IMG/VR virus record: IMGVR_UViG_3300027754_000192
Location: 1 to 41,508 of that record
DNA: 41,508 nucleotides
Direction: 5' to 3' (one strand)
Origin: a virus
Under the pieces are notes generated by a model. That model made no database searches and was not told where the DNA came from. It saw only the letters and a program-made list of their open reading frames with translations. Positions 16,001-23,852 of the stretch are shown in pieces. A program made the position numbers and the translations under genes. Positions within the stretch are counted from its first letter, which is position 1, and every line of letters starts with the position of its first letter.

Positions 16001-18565
16001 GGTTGTGGCAGCAATGGCGCCGCGCCACAACCCACGCATGTGAGCGACGATTTGCGCATCGCTCATATTTGCCATTGTCGCATCGCGTCGACGCATGTAT
16101 TCCGATCCGCCACGCATGGCGAGAACAGGATCAAGCATCAACACCTTACGGAGGAATTCGGAACCAGCCCTGCTGCGCGCAAGGGGTCGATGCCGATTCG
16201 CTTCATGGAATGCAACAGCCTGCGCGTTGTTGCGCGTCAGTGCCGTACCGTTCTCGCGCATAAGGAACACGCCATCTGGACTAGTCTGCGATACATAGGC
16301 TCCATCCATGCGGATGGGCTTAGTAATCGTCTTAGTACCGCCTTTGCCGTCAGGAAGACTGAACGTAACTGCGCCATCTAGAATCGTCGGATTGATTCCA
16401 GTTTGCTTTCCCAGTTTCGCTTCATCTTCTGACAACTTTTCCGCAGGAACCTCAAAGATCGAGGTCGTGACACGAACGTCCTTGTTCAATGCCCCGCCGA
16501 TTTCTTCCTTAGACAGATACGCAGACGTAAACGGCTTGCTGGGTGACGCTCGACCCTTAGTTCCACTGGCGTCTCGATTGATGTCAAGTCGAAGCGCGGA
16601 AATTCCTCGCTTGCGATCACCCTTGACCGAAGGACGCTGCTCTGACGGCGCCAAGCCTTGAAGTTCAGCGTCTGCATCAGCCTGCTGCTGAAGTTCATCG
16701 GCAATCGTCAGCGCTTCGTTTCCATCAACCAACTTAACCGTGTTCCCCTGCTTTGCAGCAGCCTGAGAAACTGATGGTTCAATGGCGTTAGCCGTATCGG
16801 AGTCGCTATACGGATGGACTTCGACGATTTGACCACTCTTATCGCGAATGACCATCGCTCCGACTACCAGATTGCTAGTGAGCATGTCTGGCATGCCCGT
16901 AATCCATTGGTAGTCTCCGTTCTCAACAGCAGCCATGCCTTCGTCTTGCATTCCCTCTTTGACATAGAAATTAATGCCGTTGATGTTTGCAATCGGCTTG
17001 GTGCTGATACCCAGACCCCGCATCTGAGTGCGAACGTCCTTGGTAAACGCGGTCTTGGCATCGCGCTCGTGAATCATCACGGCGCCACGCAGAAGAGAAG
17101 AGACCTGCTGAACCTGATCCATCGCCATCGCCGAAGAGCGCGCGAGATTAGATCGTCGAGTCAGGGAAACGTTGGGCTGGGGTTTCTTTGGTGTTGACTT
17201 GCCCGATGGTTCGTTGCCAGCAAGCCTGCGCTGCGCGTCTTGCATCGACGAGCGTTCAAGCGATCCGACAATGGTTTCAATGCCGCCTTCGCGGAGAAGA
17301 CGATTGCCCTCTCGACGCTGTACAAACTCGGAAGTTCCAGTTGCGGCGCCACCAAGAAGCACTCCAGCAGTGGTTCCGACAATTGCCGCTTGCTTTGTTT
17401 CCTCGTCCCAAAACTTCCCAGAACCCTCCTTGCCTGCCATCGGATTCAGCACATACTTCTTGACTAGTTCTGGAACAACTTCTTCTAGACCCTCCACTGC
17501 ACCTACATACGCAACTACCCCCGCTGTTTTGACGGTTCCAATAGGACCGTGACGCCTGTTTACAGACGAAAGCCATTCATCGATGAACTGCTTTACACGG
17601 GTGGGATTTCGCCCTCGACCGTACTTGAACCCAAGCACACCAAGCCCAATATGTTGAGCAAAGTCGCCAGTATATTCAGAAAGGTATTCTGCACCTCCCT
17701 TTATGGTTGCATACCCAGAAACCTCCGCGTTTGAAGGAGGCGGTGGTAACGCAGTGCCAGACATCTGTGCCAGTTGAACCTGATCACGCCAGATGTCCAT
17801 GCGCTCCTTAGCGCCCTCACCATAGCCAGTAGCGGCAAATGGAAGCAACACGACGGCGCTCGTTACAGGATCCTTGGCAAGCATGCTGGGAGCGGACATC
17901 GGCAATGACGACAATGCCTGTCCAAGCACCTCTCCTGCGTATCCCGACTTGCCTTGACCGTACTTTTCAGACGGAAGGACTGGCGCATCTACATCGCTTC
18001 CAAGCCAATCGTTTGTAACGCTAGGGGCTACGGTGCGAATGCCTTCCTTCACAGAGGTTTCAACACCTCTCTGCAACTTATCTTTCTCTACCGAAGACAA
18101 ACCAAGCGGCATAGTCGGGAGCAACACGCCCATTGCATCCATCTGCAATCGAGCAACTCCACCCACAAGGCTTGCAGCCGCTCCCTCCAACCCCAAGTAC
18201 AGGTTCGACAGTCCGTCCTGCACAAACTCACCAGCAGGGCTTCGACGGTTCTTTTTAAAGTCGTCCCAAGTGACGGGCTTCATCCGCTGGGTGAATTGTT
18301 CAGCGCGAAGATGGGCAAAGTCATCCAGTTCATCGGAAAACTCGTCGACACCATACTTCTCTACTGTCTTTGCCTTCGTGAACTTGACCTGATCCTTGTA
18401 CGCCTTGTCCGTAGTCAAATCTCGTTGCTTCTGCAACTCTGATGAAAACTGCGGAGTACCTTCCAACACGCCAGACGAAAGAAGTTCGCCCTTCCTCTTT
18501 GCGAGGTCTTGGGCAATGAATTGATCGATTCCAGCGTAGTTAGTTGGAGGGTTCATAGGATCCAT
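7055..18565 (-). CDS. Giant polyvalent virion/ejection protein (metallopeptidase and ART-like domains), 3836 aa
   Basis: Order of visible parts: N-terminal 450 residues with Gly/Ala-rich hydrophobic helices; a degenerate zincin-like motif HEANRH (787-792); a Pro/Ala/Gln linker (about 985-1050); a canonical HExxH site HEFWH (1288-1292) with candidate third ligands near EDEW (1357-1360); a classic YHGT-type ADP-ribosyltransferase-like domain (Y1503 to about Q1636); an Ala/Lys linker (about 1660-1690); a long unrecognised region; a second ART-like domain (H2679 to about W2891); DRFGE (R2970); and a C-terminal segment (about 3300-3836) resembling large-polyvalent-protein-associated domains. FS[M/L/V/N]R recurs at F1051, 1183, 1469, 2602, 2915 and 2950. 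Position after nozzle and ejection genes suggests an injected protein. GGAGGAG precedes the ATG; the previous stop abuts it. Confidence 0.8.
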   Translation of the reverse strand: MDPMNPPTNYAGIDQFIAQDLAKRKGELLSSGVLEGTPQFSSELQKQRDLTTDKAYKDQVKFTKAKTVEKYGVDEFSDELDDFAHLRAEQFTQRMKPVTWDDFKKNRRSPAGEFVQDGLSNLYLGLEGAAASLVGGVARLQMDAMGVLLPTMPLGLSSVEKDKLQRGVETSVKEGIRTVAPSVTNDWLGSDVDAPVLPSEKYGQGKSGYAGEVLGQALSSLPMSAPSMLAKDPVTSAVVLLPFAATGYGEGAKERMDIWRDQVQLAQMSGTALPPPPSNAEVSGYATIKGGAEYLSEYTGDFAQHIGLGVLGFKYGRGRNPTRVKQFIDEWLSSVNRRHGPIGTVKTAGVVAYVGAVEGLEEVVPELVKKYVLNPMAGKEGSGKFWDEETKQAAIVGTTAGVLLGGAATGTSEFVQRREGNRLLREGGIETIVGSLERSSMQDAQRRLAGNEPSGKSTPKKPQPNVSLTRRSNLARSSAMAMDQVQQVSSLLRGAVMIHERDAKTAFTKDVRTQMRGLGISTKPIANINGINFYVKEGMQDEGMAAVENGDYQWITGMPDMLTSNLVVGAMVIRDKSGQIVEVHPYSDSDTANAIEPSVSQAAAKQGNTVKLVDGNEALTIADELQQQADADAELQGLAPSEQRPSVKGDRKRGISALRLDINRDASGTKGRASPSKPFTSAYLSKEEIGGALNKDVRVTTSIFEVPAEKLSEDEAKLGKQTGINPTILDGAVTFSLPDGKGGTKTITKPIRMDGAYVSQTSPDGVFLMRENGTALTRNNAQAVAFHEANRHRPLARSRAGSEFLRKVLMLDPVLAMRGGSEYMRRRDATMANMSDAQIVAHMRGLWRGAIAATTNQSSTPEQLAQAQADFAKVRMFSEEAGANAATNVTGTALTMAVDFDAVHKDAVDRGHRAFAYWMANVMVKNGLFGRNAKQLLFEMQQRMNGIREEELKIHKDYSAEIEIRAKRAFQSAQNEALSAAVQNQKGSTKPTPSAAAPQAAPAGAPAATAPAATPAQQVPQTQPAPAQTGIPLPPQGQLPPIDMVPPASMFSNRRAAVSAQPPEEKEIKEATDAINAAAKDPSRIAEIMATAAPSVLKVIEMLGLAQASVNLPPVISGGNRSSTRTIPPELRQTAPVDLPSVPVDVSNRGAEDEAVAQRILNQPQGDGESVESALMSDFDIAFSMRGQEEKPKRGDARGEKQMIARLQQEYSRRDMPVENVKFATDLITRMGGVDETKLRILSPKNMRAATGTKGDVSSSGFYAFHSDVIGISTAALDAENFKETFGHEFWHAMEKHLDDSRIESMVDDFDNGHAKFVKKYGADPRDFTKQRKQDDFLKKVDAQGLETKDWYKFINEDEWIVANLVDPTLERMELSESTKDVFGMGRLLLRNTLTSIKQVFGQGKYDAIAREFLEQGVPENVDAINPLATAERRIRAIRKDSRNRAGLERENIRADAQSSAMSPMEAQFSLRPINQSEMTPAMQIWSKGSKAADESGALIPLYHGTEAKEDFKEFKAGKFGNYGTGIYLADEPDTANNFAGETENSRVFPAVASIKNPFVYEEFKSRSFMERVADTTGLTGEPLDKLVEELRRGDKSAQSILEGAGYDGVHVIAPSGKDILGRSRGDYWIAYRPNQVKGYYNANPTAGPEIMNSVRKTPKTPAEKAAEAAARVVAKTAAKAAAAVKSKGMAARMSAIGRDKSIVSPFPTAAPMFVGFKDPSLNNTSETETRMRMAHRVKSLLGNNSDFLSAVKQIANAANAKIGSIQTIKGAFEGALEETFRIGWVNTSNDDIKQLTKVLGSLFMQKAAISVIATTPTTPAADKSHFIVIHSKDGKAIPSATLDALLLETDAALGGSSAVPERNAVYAGHFNGVPVADWNKAAAAIAAKYGLGVAVGEAVSDYNEIGGYDVLGRTQRVVQKVGTEDVVAQRSADDWNLWVNAAAQVAAIADEEGILVDHRYWVGQIEPDPAIADEVTRRLIAATDALIAERSGHGLEPRLLTKFKGSGIGLNQEGDAAIGASSTLLTVDAQISAIDPLLAKHPDAMVTENGTARFLVDLFGSRTIPVLAMDHIKRIANGFAGEIERFKKITAKQVAASVHGLTSASQLADLYMRGKVSPKHTILLAAWGFMSRGVSPSVQESLWLDITNFKSKDGIEFPYFADHCVNGTWNSAVGAEWDKWVGAMFAQNGYYPLDANGNKIIVRAKDKAGKPIPNTQVDLFVNGSIGAGATHNANAFGEFFMANMGKQVTIGGKTQSGIQHFHDALSDTNVSGAQVRRIFHRLGGGMGIDNKVVSFISLLAGKTDVMVMDRVAINDGWNNEGQHGTGFYDGRTVGIRFVVNKPVGKAAAGEKQVFERTEVGFMPMPASSAQVETERKRLADELGLEVTSVKKGVSGFAPVFDDVRGAAIYEAIERTIDPQKIFSEMVKAHPSFIPFATKGGYHWMRWVLASQQEASHATIDALINMINTGGNTAIGTFAREGRFDTFGYGVQYGHAQKPDGTVGQVYRYSLDKQIFDFTPQGWHDALDEMQSRGSGVIPVGFKVTEADPSTLDPTVPVPLDASGMPMKPTRDKPWIDDARVNRAALATVLGKHAYAQTASQFSMRKISQFQTIKQIDAEEMLVNENKIRQLVAVNERQALLMRDVLVDARRPKPDTDGFAFFDDGNRLNEIVPNDIWFHSGNSRFISFDGDKIKSDQLGFHAGRWEASKQFFDDHKKTSSNKKTPTMYPLYIAAYNPLELPDMGTWDVMDILRGALIVKRINYDKFATEKQRYFDWVDKLTKFNVEEAFSDIGLPIPVNNDNIIGRLGRIHLKYAQNILDRLGHDAVTYQNYAEGVDRSPSLRREWQGMFPQEWTSNDDTRGLHPIDKYRVPAAMAAHREVYGDNTSVVVWNPNRLKSAVAGTGDFDLTDSRIPFSMRNDSKRIYSFGESNSPFFKQYREDLSPDTEAAFSVRTGILGAKDETVLNYIDRFGELKRMGEEAAPNFGGNLPDTHNPYQGARILGGRIAAMQLEAERNYADVMRDQAEHGIAVDEMDQFLYAQHALNGGNQYIAEINTDPATGISTVPDGGTGMTDIDAGNIIAAENASGRYGQMNRIAERWRAMLRQGLALRLQNGLINQETFDRLTTRYTHYVPLQGAPNRPFDELFEEEGTATGRGISTQGRGMPQRTGRRSAAENITSQVGFVFEDTLRRVARNEVGQQFLNLVQNVNDNAWAQVIPTPMRSVVSNGRVRRVADRSWMDEPRNFGVYADRPMTINGNNYEAGDMVIIQINNPRLQQNLTSPNMPLRPFERALQVVNNSWRFMTTGPANPVFAVTNMVKDFQNGILTNTALQGGRSSVGMAAKWVPSWIDVFHDAWFERQPRVGSMYARFVDAGGQMINWKENDIEIKNLDFDAIAARVARRDPNDRGLARTLLGWYPAFFTAAETATRVAAFAQRVSEGASDPQAGLYARDINVDFGKGGLRKSVMNTKYVFINAGIQGTVNIGNAVNRNKGFAISVVGLGYLMGAMARAMGGKDDKTGRDNYDNIPEYDKSGSMIFMDPKASGKYLKLPLSYGWNALYSAGVRLADSTMGPKSTSDLVVGMVNDALNAFNPMGGSGVTSQGIQGILTTAAPTFVRPLFEVGMNQNWMGRPIRPQGTTDGMPMSYKYFDGTPQWAISASQGLNSLFGGDEFENGLGSFQDLASPNSLQYLAGFYFSGAGRNIERLYTAATNPEETDISGIPLARVFVGNASTDTRYLSETMYGIKDDLAGEMNRYKAMARGTATEEQQAEILARGLDENKIQLGLQIDMVDKQLKKIRTAMKTATPMERRELVKDRAALMKSVIRSANDLQLDR

Positions 18566-19828
18566 TTAGACGTCTCCTCCCATTGCGTCCGCCTCTGATA
18601 CAGGCGCTGGCGCAGGCTGCGCGTTCTGCTGCGGAGCATTAGCCCCAGACCTTCGACCGCTCGATTGAAGAGCAGGGTTGTAGGTTGGTAGCGTGATGTC
18701 GTGACCTTGCTCGTTCGTGCGACGGAGACCAAGAAGAGCAGCCAACTGCATGTTCAATTCTTGATCGTTAGATGGTGTGTAGTGCAGGTATCGAACCGCA
18801 TACATGTCCAGAGACCGCAGGTACTCGCGAAGTTGCCCAATACGAGGATCAGATGGATCAGTAATATCAGTTGGGACATTGACGGCAGGAATAACATCTG
18901 GAAACAGTTTGCTGTACGCAGCAAGATTCTGGAGTTTGGCAAAGAACGAACCGCCAGCAGCGGTGTCGTTTCCTTCGTTTGCCATCCGCATAAACGCAGA
19001 CTGCCGACCTCCAGCGGTTGCCATTGAGTACTGCGGAGACGGGAACATGTTTCCAAGATCTACGATTGCGTACTTGGTAGCGTTACTAGAAGGGCTAGGA
19101 CTTGCGTCAAGATCACGAAGAGCCTTCTGAATAGGAGAAGGTGCTGGAACCTTTTGTGGGTCTGCGAACTTGTTGTTTGGATTCGTAACAAGTTCCGTTC
19201 CAGAACTCTTACTCAATGAACCCATCGTGTTGGAAATTGAAGCGTCCAACATTCCAGATGAGAGTTCTCCGATCTGCCTTCGGTTGCCATCCATCTTGTT
19301 GTTGAGGAGCAGGTTGCTCAACTGAGTGATCGCGTATTCAGGGTTGATCTCGCTGGACGCCATAAGCAGTTCAGCCAGACCAGCAGGAAGATTAGGAATA
19401 GCGCGAGTGACTTTGGTGATTGCGGTTTGCGCCTTAGATTTGGCAGCATTGAAACGCATCGTTTCGGCTACATGCTGGCGAGTCTTAGTCCGCATCTCAG
19501 CCAGACCAGCCCACTGCTCCATTTGGATGGGAACAGGGGCGCCATTGATCACGATCGCTGGAGTGCCGTCGCCGTAGAAACCAAGGTCAAAGGTTTCCAT
19601 TCCAACTGGGTCGCCAGCGTAAATGCCAGCCATCGTCAAATCAAAGTCATTGACTTCGCTTGCTTTGCCCTTTGCAATGGCATCAAACTGGGCTTGATCT
19701 TCATACGCCTGAGTATTAAGCGCAGACGGTCGTTCTGCTGAAGCAATTGGCTGCGGGGACGGAGGAGTAATCTGATTCTGTTGACCAGCATCAGGAAGGT
19801 AGCCTTGAGTCGTTGATTCAGATGGCAT
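18566..19828 (-). CDS. Putative internal virion (ejection) protein, 420 aa
   Basis: I recognise no family. The protein is Ala/Pro/Gln-rich at both ends, with helical middle segments such as MRTKTRQHVAETMRFNAAKS and NLPAGLAELLMASSE. Its stop is directly followed by the giant gene's ATG, so the two are probably translated together. Its place between the nozzle gene and the giant gene matches that of podovirus ejection proteins. It could instead be a chaperone for the giant protein. No enzyme motif is seen. Confidence 0.6.
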   Translation of the reverse strand: MPSESTTQGYLPDAGQQNQITPPSPQPIASAERPSALNTQAYEDQAQFDAIAKGKASEVNDFDLTMAGIYAGDPVGMETFDLGFYGDGTPAIVINGAPVPIQMEQWAGLAEMRTKTRQHVAETMRFNAAKSKAQTAITKVTRAIPNLPAGLAELLMASSEINPEYAITQLSNLLLNNKMDGNRRQIGELSSGMLDASISNTMGSLSKSSGTELVTNPNNKFADPQKVPAPSPIQKALRDLDASPSPSSNATKYAIVDLGNMFPSPQYSMATAGGRQSAFMRMANEGNDTAAGGSFFAKLQNLAAYSKLFPDVIPAVNVPTDITDPSDPRIGQLREYLRSLDMYAVRYLHYTPSNDQELNMQLAALLGLRRTNEQGHDITLPTYNPALQSSGRRSGANAPQQNAQPAPAPVSEADAMGGDV

Positions 19829-19831
19829 GGT

Positions 19832-20587
19832 TTAGTTACCCACCTTTCCCGTTCGCAATGCCCATTCCTTCTTTTTTGCCGACGCTTTCTTTTTCTCTCT
19901 CACTCGATGTTCTGCCAGAGTTTTGCTAATAAAATCAAACTCTTCCTTCGAGCGAGCGGAAACTCCGTAGTTTCCCTTCAACTCATCGTCAATATTTTGA
20001 GCCTGCTCATCAAAGCCAGTTCCCGCAGGGTATGAACGGGTTTCTTGATCAACCTGATTGGATTGATAGTCCTCTCCAGACACGTCATTAGGATCGTCTG
20101 ACTCTGGTCGACGGGCAGTCGAGTTATCAACTGGAGGAGTAGGAGCGTCTTCAGAGCGACGACGGAGCCATTCAGGATCGTTCTCCATTGCCTGCTTCAT
20201 GAATGGTTCGTTCCTTACGTTCTCTTCGTAGAACGCCTTCATTCCCTCAGCAACGACGTCAACTGAAGGCGCGTCGGCTACTGGTCGAGCGTTGCCCCAC
20301 ATCTCCTTCATCATGTCCTTCATGTTCTGAGTCAAACGACCGAAGTCAGTGATGTTCGCTTTCTTACCCGCGTACATGTCTTGAAAAATCTTCTTGTTCT
20401 TCAAGGACGCTTGGAACTGTCGGTATGGATCTTCCCGCTTCACGCGAGACGCAGTGTTGGCTGAGATAGCAGCGCCAGCGCCAGCGAACATGTTGTTCGG
20501 GTCATAGGCTTGCAACCCAGCGCCAATACCAGCGAGGACATCGTTGCTTTGTTCGTTACTCAAGAATGAGAAGTCTGGATCTGGCAT
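19832..20587 (-). CDS. Putative internal virion protein, 251 aa
   Basis: The family is unrecognised. The N terminus (PDFSFLSNEQSNDVLAGIGA) leads into an Ala/Gly stretch with hydrophobic character (about 16-45). Helical middle, acidic Asp/Asn-rich and Lys-rich C-terminal (KKKASAKKKEW) parts follow. I chose the ATG at 20587 because GGAGGTTAACC precedes it. A longer in-frame start would add an Arg-rich tail that merely reads the Gly codons of the upstream gene in another frame. Confidence 0.6.
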   Translation of the reverse strand: MPDPDFSFLSNEQSNDVLAGIGAGLQAYDPNNMFAGAGAAISANTASRVKREDPYRQFQASLKNKKIFQDMYAGKKANITDFGRLTQNMKDMMKEMWGNARPVADAPSVDVVAEGMKAFYEENVRNEPFMKQAMENDPEWLRRRSEDAPTPPVDNSTARRPESDDPNDVSGEDYQSNQVDQETRSYPAGTGFDEQAQNIDDELKGNYGVSARSKEEFDFISKTLAEHRVREKKKASAKKKEWALRTGKVGN

Positions 20588-20589
20588 GG

Positions 20590-21552
20590 TTAACCTCCGC
20601 CTCCGCCGCCGCCGCCGTAGTTTGACCAATAGCCGCCGAAGTTCTGCATCTGCTGCATGGTTCCCATAGTGGAAGATGGCGCTCCCATTTGGCTACTAGC
20701 GCTTGGTGGTGCAGATCCACCGCTTGCACTGCTTCCACCCATTCCGCTTGCCATTGAACTGATGCCAGATCCCATCAATGATCCACCAACAGACATGAGC
20801 GCGTTTCCACCCTGCATCAGTTGAGATCCAGCAAGTTGCGCAATCTGTCCTCGGTATCCAAAGTAACCCTGAAGACCAGTCTGCCGCATGTTGTATTGAT
20901 TGTTGAGACCCTGTTGATTCATATTCGCAATGTTGTTGGAGTAGGCTCCGTACATGTTTGACAATACTCCAGCGCCCTGCATTTGCATTCCACCCAGTCC
21001 AGCACCCATCTGAGCGCTGAGTCCACTCAACCCCGCTGCCTTTTGCGCTTCAAGATTGGAAAGGCTCTGCGAGTACTGCTCTCGAATCAGACCCTCTTGC
21101 ATGGCGCCTTGCGACGAGATCTGATTGAGTTGACCTTGACCAAACGAGGTTTGACCGATGCCGCTGAAGGCATTGCGCGCAGAGGTTCGTGAGGTCTGCA
21201 TGCCGATGCTCTGTCGCAACGACGCGATACTGGCATCTCGACCTACTGAGTAGGTTCCGATTGCCTTGTCCATACCAGCCTCGTACTGCGTTCGAGCCTG
21301 ATTGAAGTAGTCTCGGTAGGTGTCCTGAGCCGTAGTCATGTCCTGACGGTACATGCCGATGTTCGCCTCACGGTCTGCTCGATATGAATCGAGGATGCCG
21401 TTCAGCGAACTCATGTAGTCATCAGACTCTTGGTTGTAGGTGTTGCGGATTTCCGATGCCATTCCACGCATGGCTCGTCGACGCTGACCATTACCAAAGG
21501 CGCCCATTACGGCGCCTGCGCCCATTGCGATTGCTCCACCAATAATGCTCAT
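20590..21552 (-). CDS. Putative DNA ejection / internal virion protein, Gly/Gln/Met-rich, 320 aa
   Basis: The N terminus SIIGGAIAMGAGAVMGAFGNG is a short hydrophobic segment, typical of podovirus ejection proteins that insert into membranes. Residues 30-190 are heptad-like helices (YRADREANIG, TYRDYFNQARTQYEAG, LIREQYSQSLSNLEAQKAAG). The rest is Gly/Met/Ser-rich low complexity ending in eight glycines encoded by a GGC/GGA repeat. This resembles T7 gp14 or P22 gp7-type proteins in shape, not clearly in sequence. It overlaps the nozzle gene stop by four bases. Confidence 0.6.
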   Translation of the reverse strand: MSIIGGAIAMGAGAVMGAFGNGQRRRAMRGMASEIRNTYNQESDDYMSSLNGILDSYRADREANIGMYRQDMTTAQDTYRDYFNQARTQYEAGMDKAIGTYSVGRDASIASLRQSIGMQTSRTSARNAFSGIGQTSFGQGQLNQISSQGAMQEGLIREQYSQSLSNLEAQKAAGLSGLSAQMGAGLGGMQMQGAGVLSNMYGAYSNNIANMNQQGLNNQYNMRQTGLQGYFGYRGQIAQLAGSQLMQGGNALMSVGGSLMGSGISSMASGMGGSSASGGSAPPSASSQMGAPSSTMGTMQQMQNFGGYWSNYGGGGGGGG

Positions 21553-23852
21553 GGTACTGATCCTCTCGATTTTCCTACTTGTGAAATTACAACAGACATC
21601 CGCTCAATCGACCAAGGTCGACCATCCGATGCGATGGTCAAATACATCGCTTCAGACCTGATTCGCGTCTTGATCGCTTCATTGCGACCAGCAGACAGGA
21701 ATCCGATCTCTGTGACCTCAGATGTCTCGAATGAAGCGCCAGACACATTGACACTGTCGACTGCGGGGACATCAATAAGGTTCGCCATGAATCCATCTGG
21801 ACTTGCCGCGTCAGTTGTCGTCTTCTCGTATTCGGCTTCGTCACCAGTGTCGGTCACCCAAACGATCTTCCACTTGGGGCTTACATATTTCAAGACGTAG
21901 TCCGATGGACCTTGGTAGATCGAAGCCGTACCAGTGGTAAACGGATCACTCTTTGAATACGAACCAAATGGCTTTATGGCAAACCTGCAATCGACCACCG
22001 TTGGGGTAGGCGCAGCCTTGTCTCCGCCGTCGTAGGTGATAGTGACCGCTGATGGTGTTGCACCTTCGCAGTCAATCTCAAACGGATTTATGTTGGATAC
22101 GAATAGGGTGTCAGCCTTTAGACCAAGAGCGCCCTGTGCGGTATCTCCAGTTGATACCGTCAGAATAGGAGACACGCTCAAATCGGTGAAGGAAGACGGA
22201 ACCTCGTATTCGTCCTCTGCCAAATCGATTCGGACTTCATTGAGCATCACCCTGTATGGGAGGGGAGCAATCACTGGACCGACAGTAAGGCTGTTACGAA
22301 CAAACTGAGCAGTCTGATTCGCGTTAGTCATTACTGAAGTCCAACCATCAATACCTACTGGGTATCCCCGATCAAGCGTGTTGATCGCGTCAGATCCTCC
22401 TAGAAACAACTTGCCACTGTTTGTCCTAGAAGACCCGACGTAGGCAGCGGAGGTTGGACCGTACAGAAGTGGATCGGCAAACTTCTGCGCCCAGAACGAA
22501 TCGGTCTTAGCGTCGTAGTACAGATGAACACTGCTGGATTCAGATCCGTTTACCGTGAGGAAGATCCACAGACCTTCGCGATCAGGATCCCAGCACAGGC
22601 ATGGGTAGATCTCTCCGTTTGGAATTCCGCCGATCAGATCGAATGCGGTAGTCGAAACGGTTGAATTCTCAGCAACTGGATCGTCATCGATGTTCTTGGA
22701 TGGGTCCAGTTTGGTAGTGGTCGCGCCCGTAGCGCTTCCACCAATCGAGCGGAGCGTTCCACCAGATAGATCTCCACTGCCTCCGATTGACGGCGTTCCA
22801 AAGTCAAGTCTCAAGAAAAACGAATCAAGGCGCCCAGCGCTGATTCGATTGCCTCGATTGAAGTTGAAATCGTTAGGAGACAGGTAGTACAGACCGTCAT
22901 TGGCAAGTACATACACGCTCTTCTCTTGACCTACAGCCCATGCTCGTGGACCAGCAACGCCAATGCTGTTGGTAAGCGTGACCAGTTGGACATCACCATT
23001 TGGAGTATCTGAAAAGATCGGATCTGCTGTAAGGAACGAGAATGAGTTAGAGCATCCGAATAGCAAGCCGCTCTGACCAAACGGGAGTACCGCGACGATG
23101 GGATCTCCAACAGTTCCATATGACGCGCTTAATGCTGCTGCTACCGCAAGTCCAGTGCCATCGGCGCCAATCAGTACACCTGAATCCCATCCGTCCGCGT
23201 AAGTCGTAGTGACTGATGTGTCTGGAAATGGACCATCTGGTCCGCATGCAAACCATACGTTTGGAGTGCGCTTGTAACCAGCAAGAACAAGACGGGCGCC
23301 CCATCTACAGATAAGGGTAGCCCGTTCTCCAGACGCAACTGTTCCATTAGGATCTGTGTGGTATGGACCGCGACGAGTTCCTCCAACCTGACCCCACGCC
23401 CAAGCGCCATTTCCCGCCCCACTTCCTGTTGGATTAGTCAGATGGACAAAGGTGTACTGGTCGCCATCAACGAAGTAGAAGTGTTCATTGAATTGAACTC
23501 CTTCGACTTGCCTAGTTGTATTGAGCGGAGTACCCCTACCCGTGTTGTTAGTCACGGTTGTGAACGTTCCAGTTGACGCCTGCGGGTCGCCGATCTTGAT
23601 CACGCCGCCTTGGACGATGATGATCTTTTCAACTAGTACCGTTGACTCGTAAACACGGTAGGTTCCAACGAACTGAACTCCAGAGCCAAACCAGCGCTTC
23701 GTACCCTGTCGAGTTCCAATCCTAGTCCGTCCATTGAACACGTCTATAGGCATCACGTTCAGGCATGACGGCGTCATACCTTCTGGAATAGTGCTGTATG
23801 CAGACTGCTCCGTGAAGCCTTTGAACGGAAGTTGGATCGGGATCATCGTCAT
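21549..23852 (-). CDS. Tail nozzle / tail needle-hub-like beta-propeller protein, 767 aa
   Basis: The beginning PIQLPFKGFTEQSAYSTIPE, followed by MTPSCLNVMPIDVFNGRTRIGTR, is the type of N terminus found in short-tail tube proteins (T7 gp12-like nozzle or P22 gp10-like stabiliser). The remainder is rich in beta strands and repeated short Gly-turn motifs, suiting a propeller or hub. The genome position, after the adaptor and lysis genes and before the ejection proteins, agrees. Assignment to nozzle rather than another hub protein is inference. It overlaps the tail-fibre stop by four bases. Confidence 0.65.
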   Translation of the reverse strand: MTMIPIQLPFKGFTEQSAYSTIPEGMTPSCLNVMPIDVFNGRTRIGTRQGTKRWFGSGVQFVGTYRVYESTVLVEKIIIVQGGVIKIGDPQASTGTFTTVTNNTGRGTPLNTTRQVEGVQFNEHFYFVDGDQYTFVHLTNPTGSGAGNGAWAWGQVGGTRRGPYHTDPNGTVASGERATLICRWGARLVLAGYKRTPNVWFACGPDGPFPDTSVTTTYADGWDSGVLIGADGTGLAVAAALSASYGTVGDPIVAVLPFGQSGLLFGCSNSFSFLTADPIFSDTPNGDVQLVTLTNSIGVAGPRAWAVGQEKSVYVLANDGLYYLSPNDFNFNRGNRISAGRLDSFFLRLDFGTPSIGGSGDLSGGTLRSIGGSATGATTTKLDPSKNIDDDPVAENSTVSTTAFDLIGGIPNGEIYPCLCWDPDREGLWIFLTVNGSESSSVHLYYDAKTDSFWAQKFADPLLYGPTSAAYVGSSRTNSGKLFLGGSDAINTLDRGYPVGIDGWTSVMTNANQTAQFVRNSLTVGPVIAPLPYRVMLNEVRIDLAEDEYEVPSSFTDLSVSPILTVSTGDTAQGALGLKADTLFVSNINPFEIDCEGATPSAVTITYDGGDKAAPTPTVVDCRFAIKPFGSYSKSDPFTTGTASIYQGPSDYVLKYVSPKWKIVWVTDTGDEAEYEKTTTDAASPDGFMANLIDVPAVDSVNVSGASFETSEVTEIGFLSAGRNEAIKTRIRSEAMYLTIASDGRPWSIERMSVVISQVGKSRGSVP

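Noticed and set aside
6965-18392. Many plus-strand reading frames of 60-300 codons opposite the giant gene
   Set aside because: They lie antisense to a continuous 3836-codon frame, lack ribosome-binding sites, show Arg/Ser/Leu-rich compositions typical of antisense readings, and match no family.
19832-20629. Longer 265-residue form of the internal virion protein
   Set aside because: The extension is an Arg run that reads the Gly-repeat codons of the upstream gene in another frame; GGAGGT precedes the shorter start.
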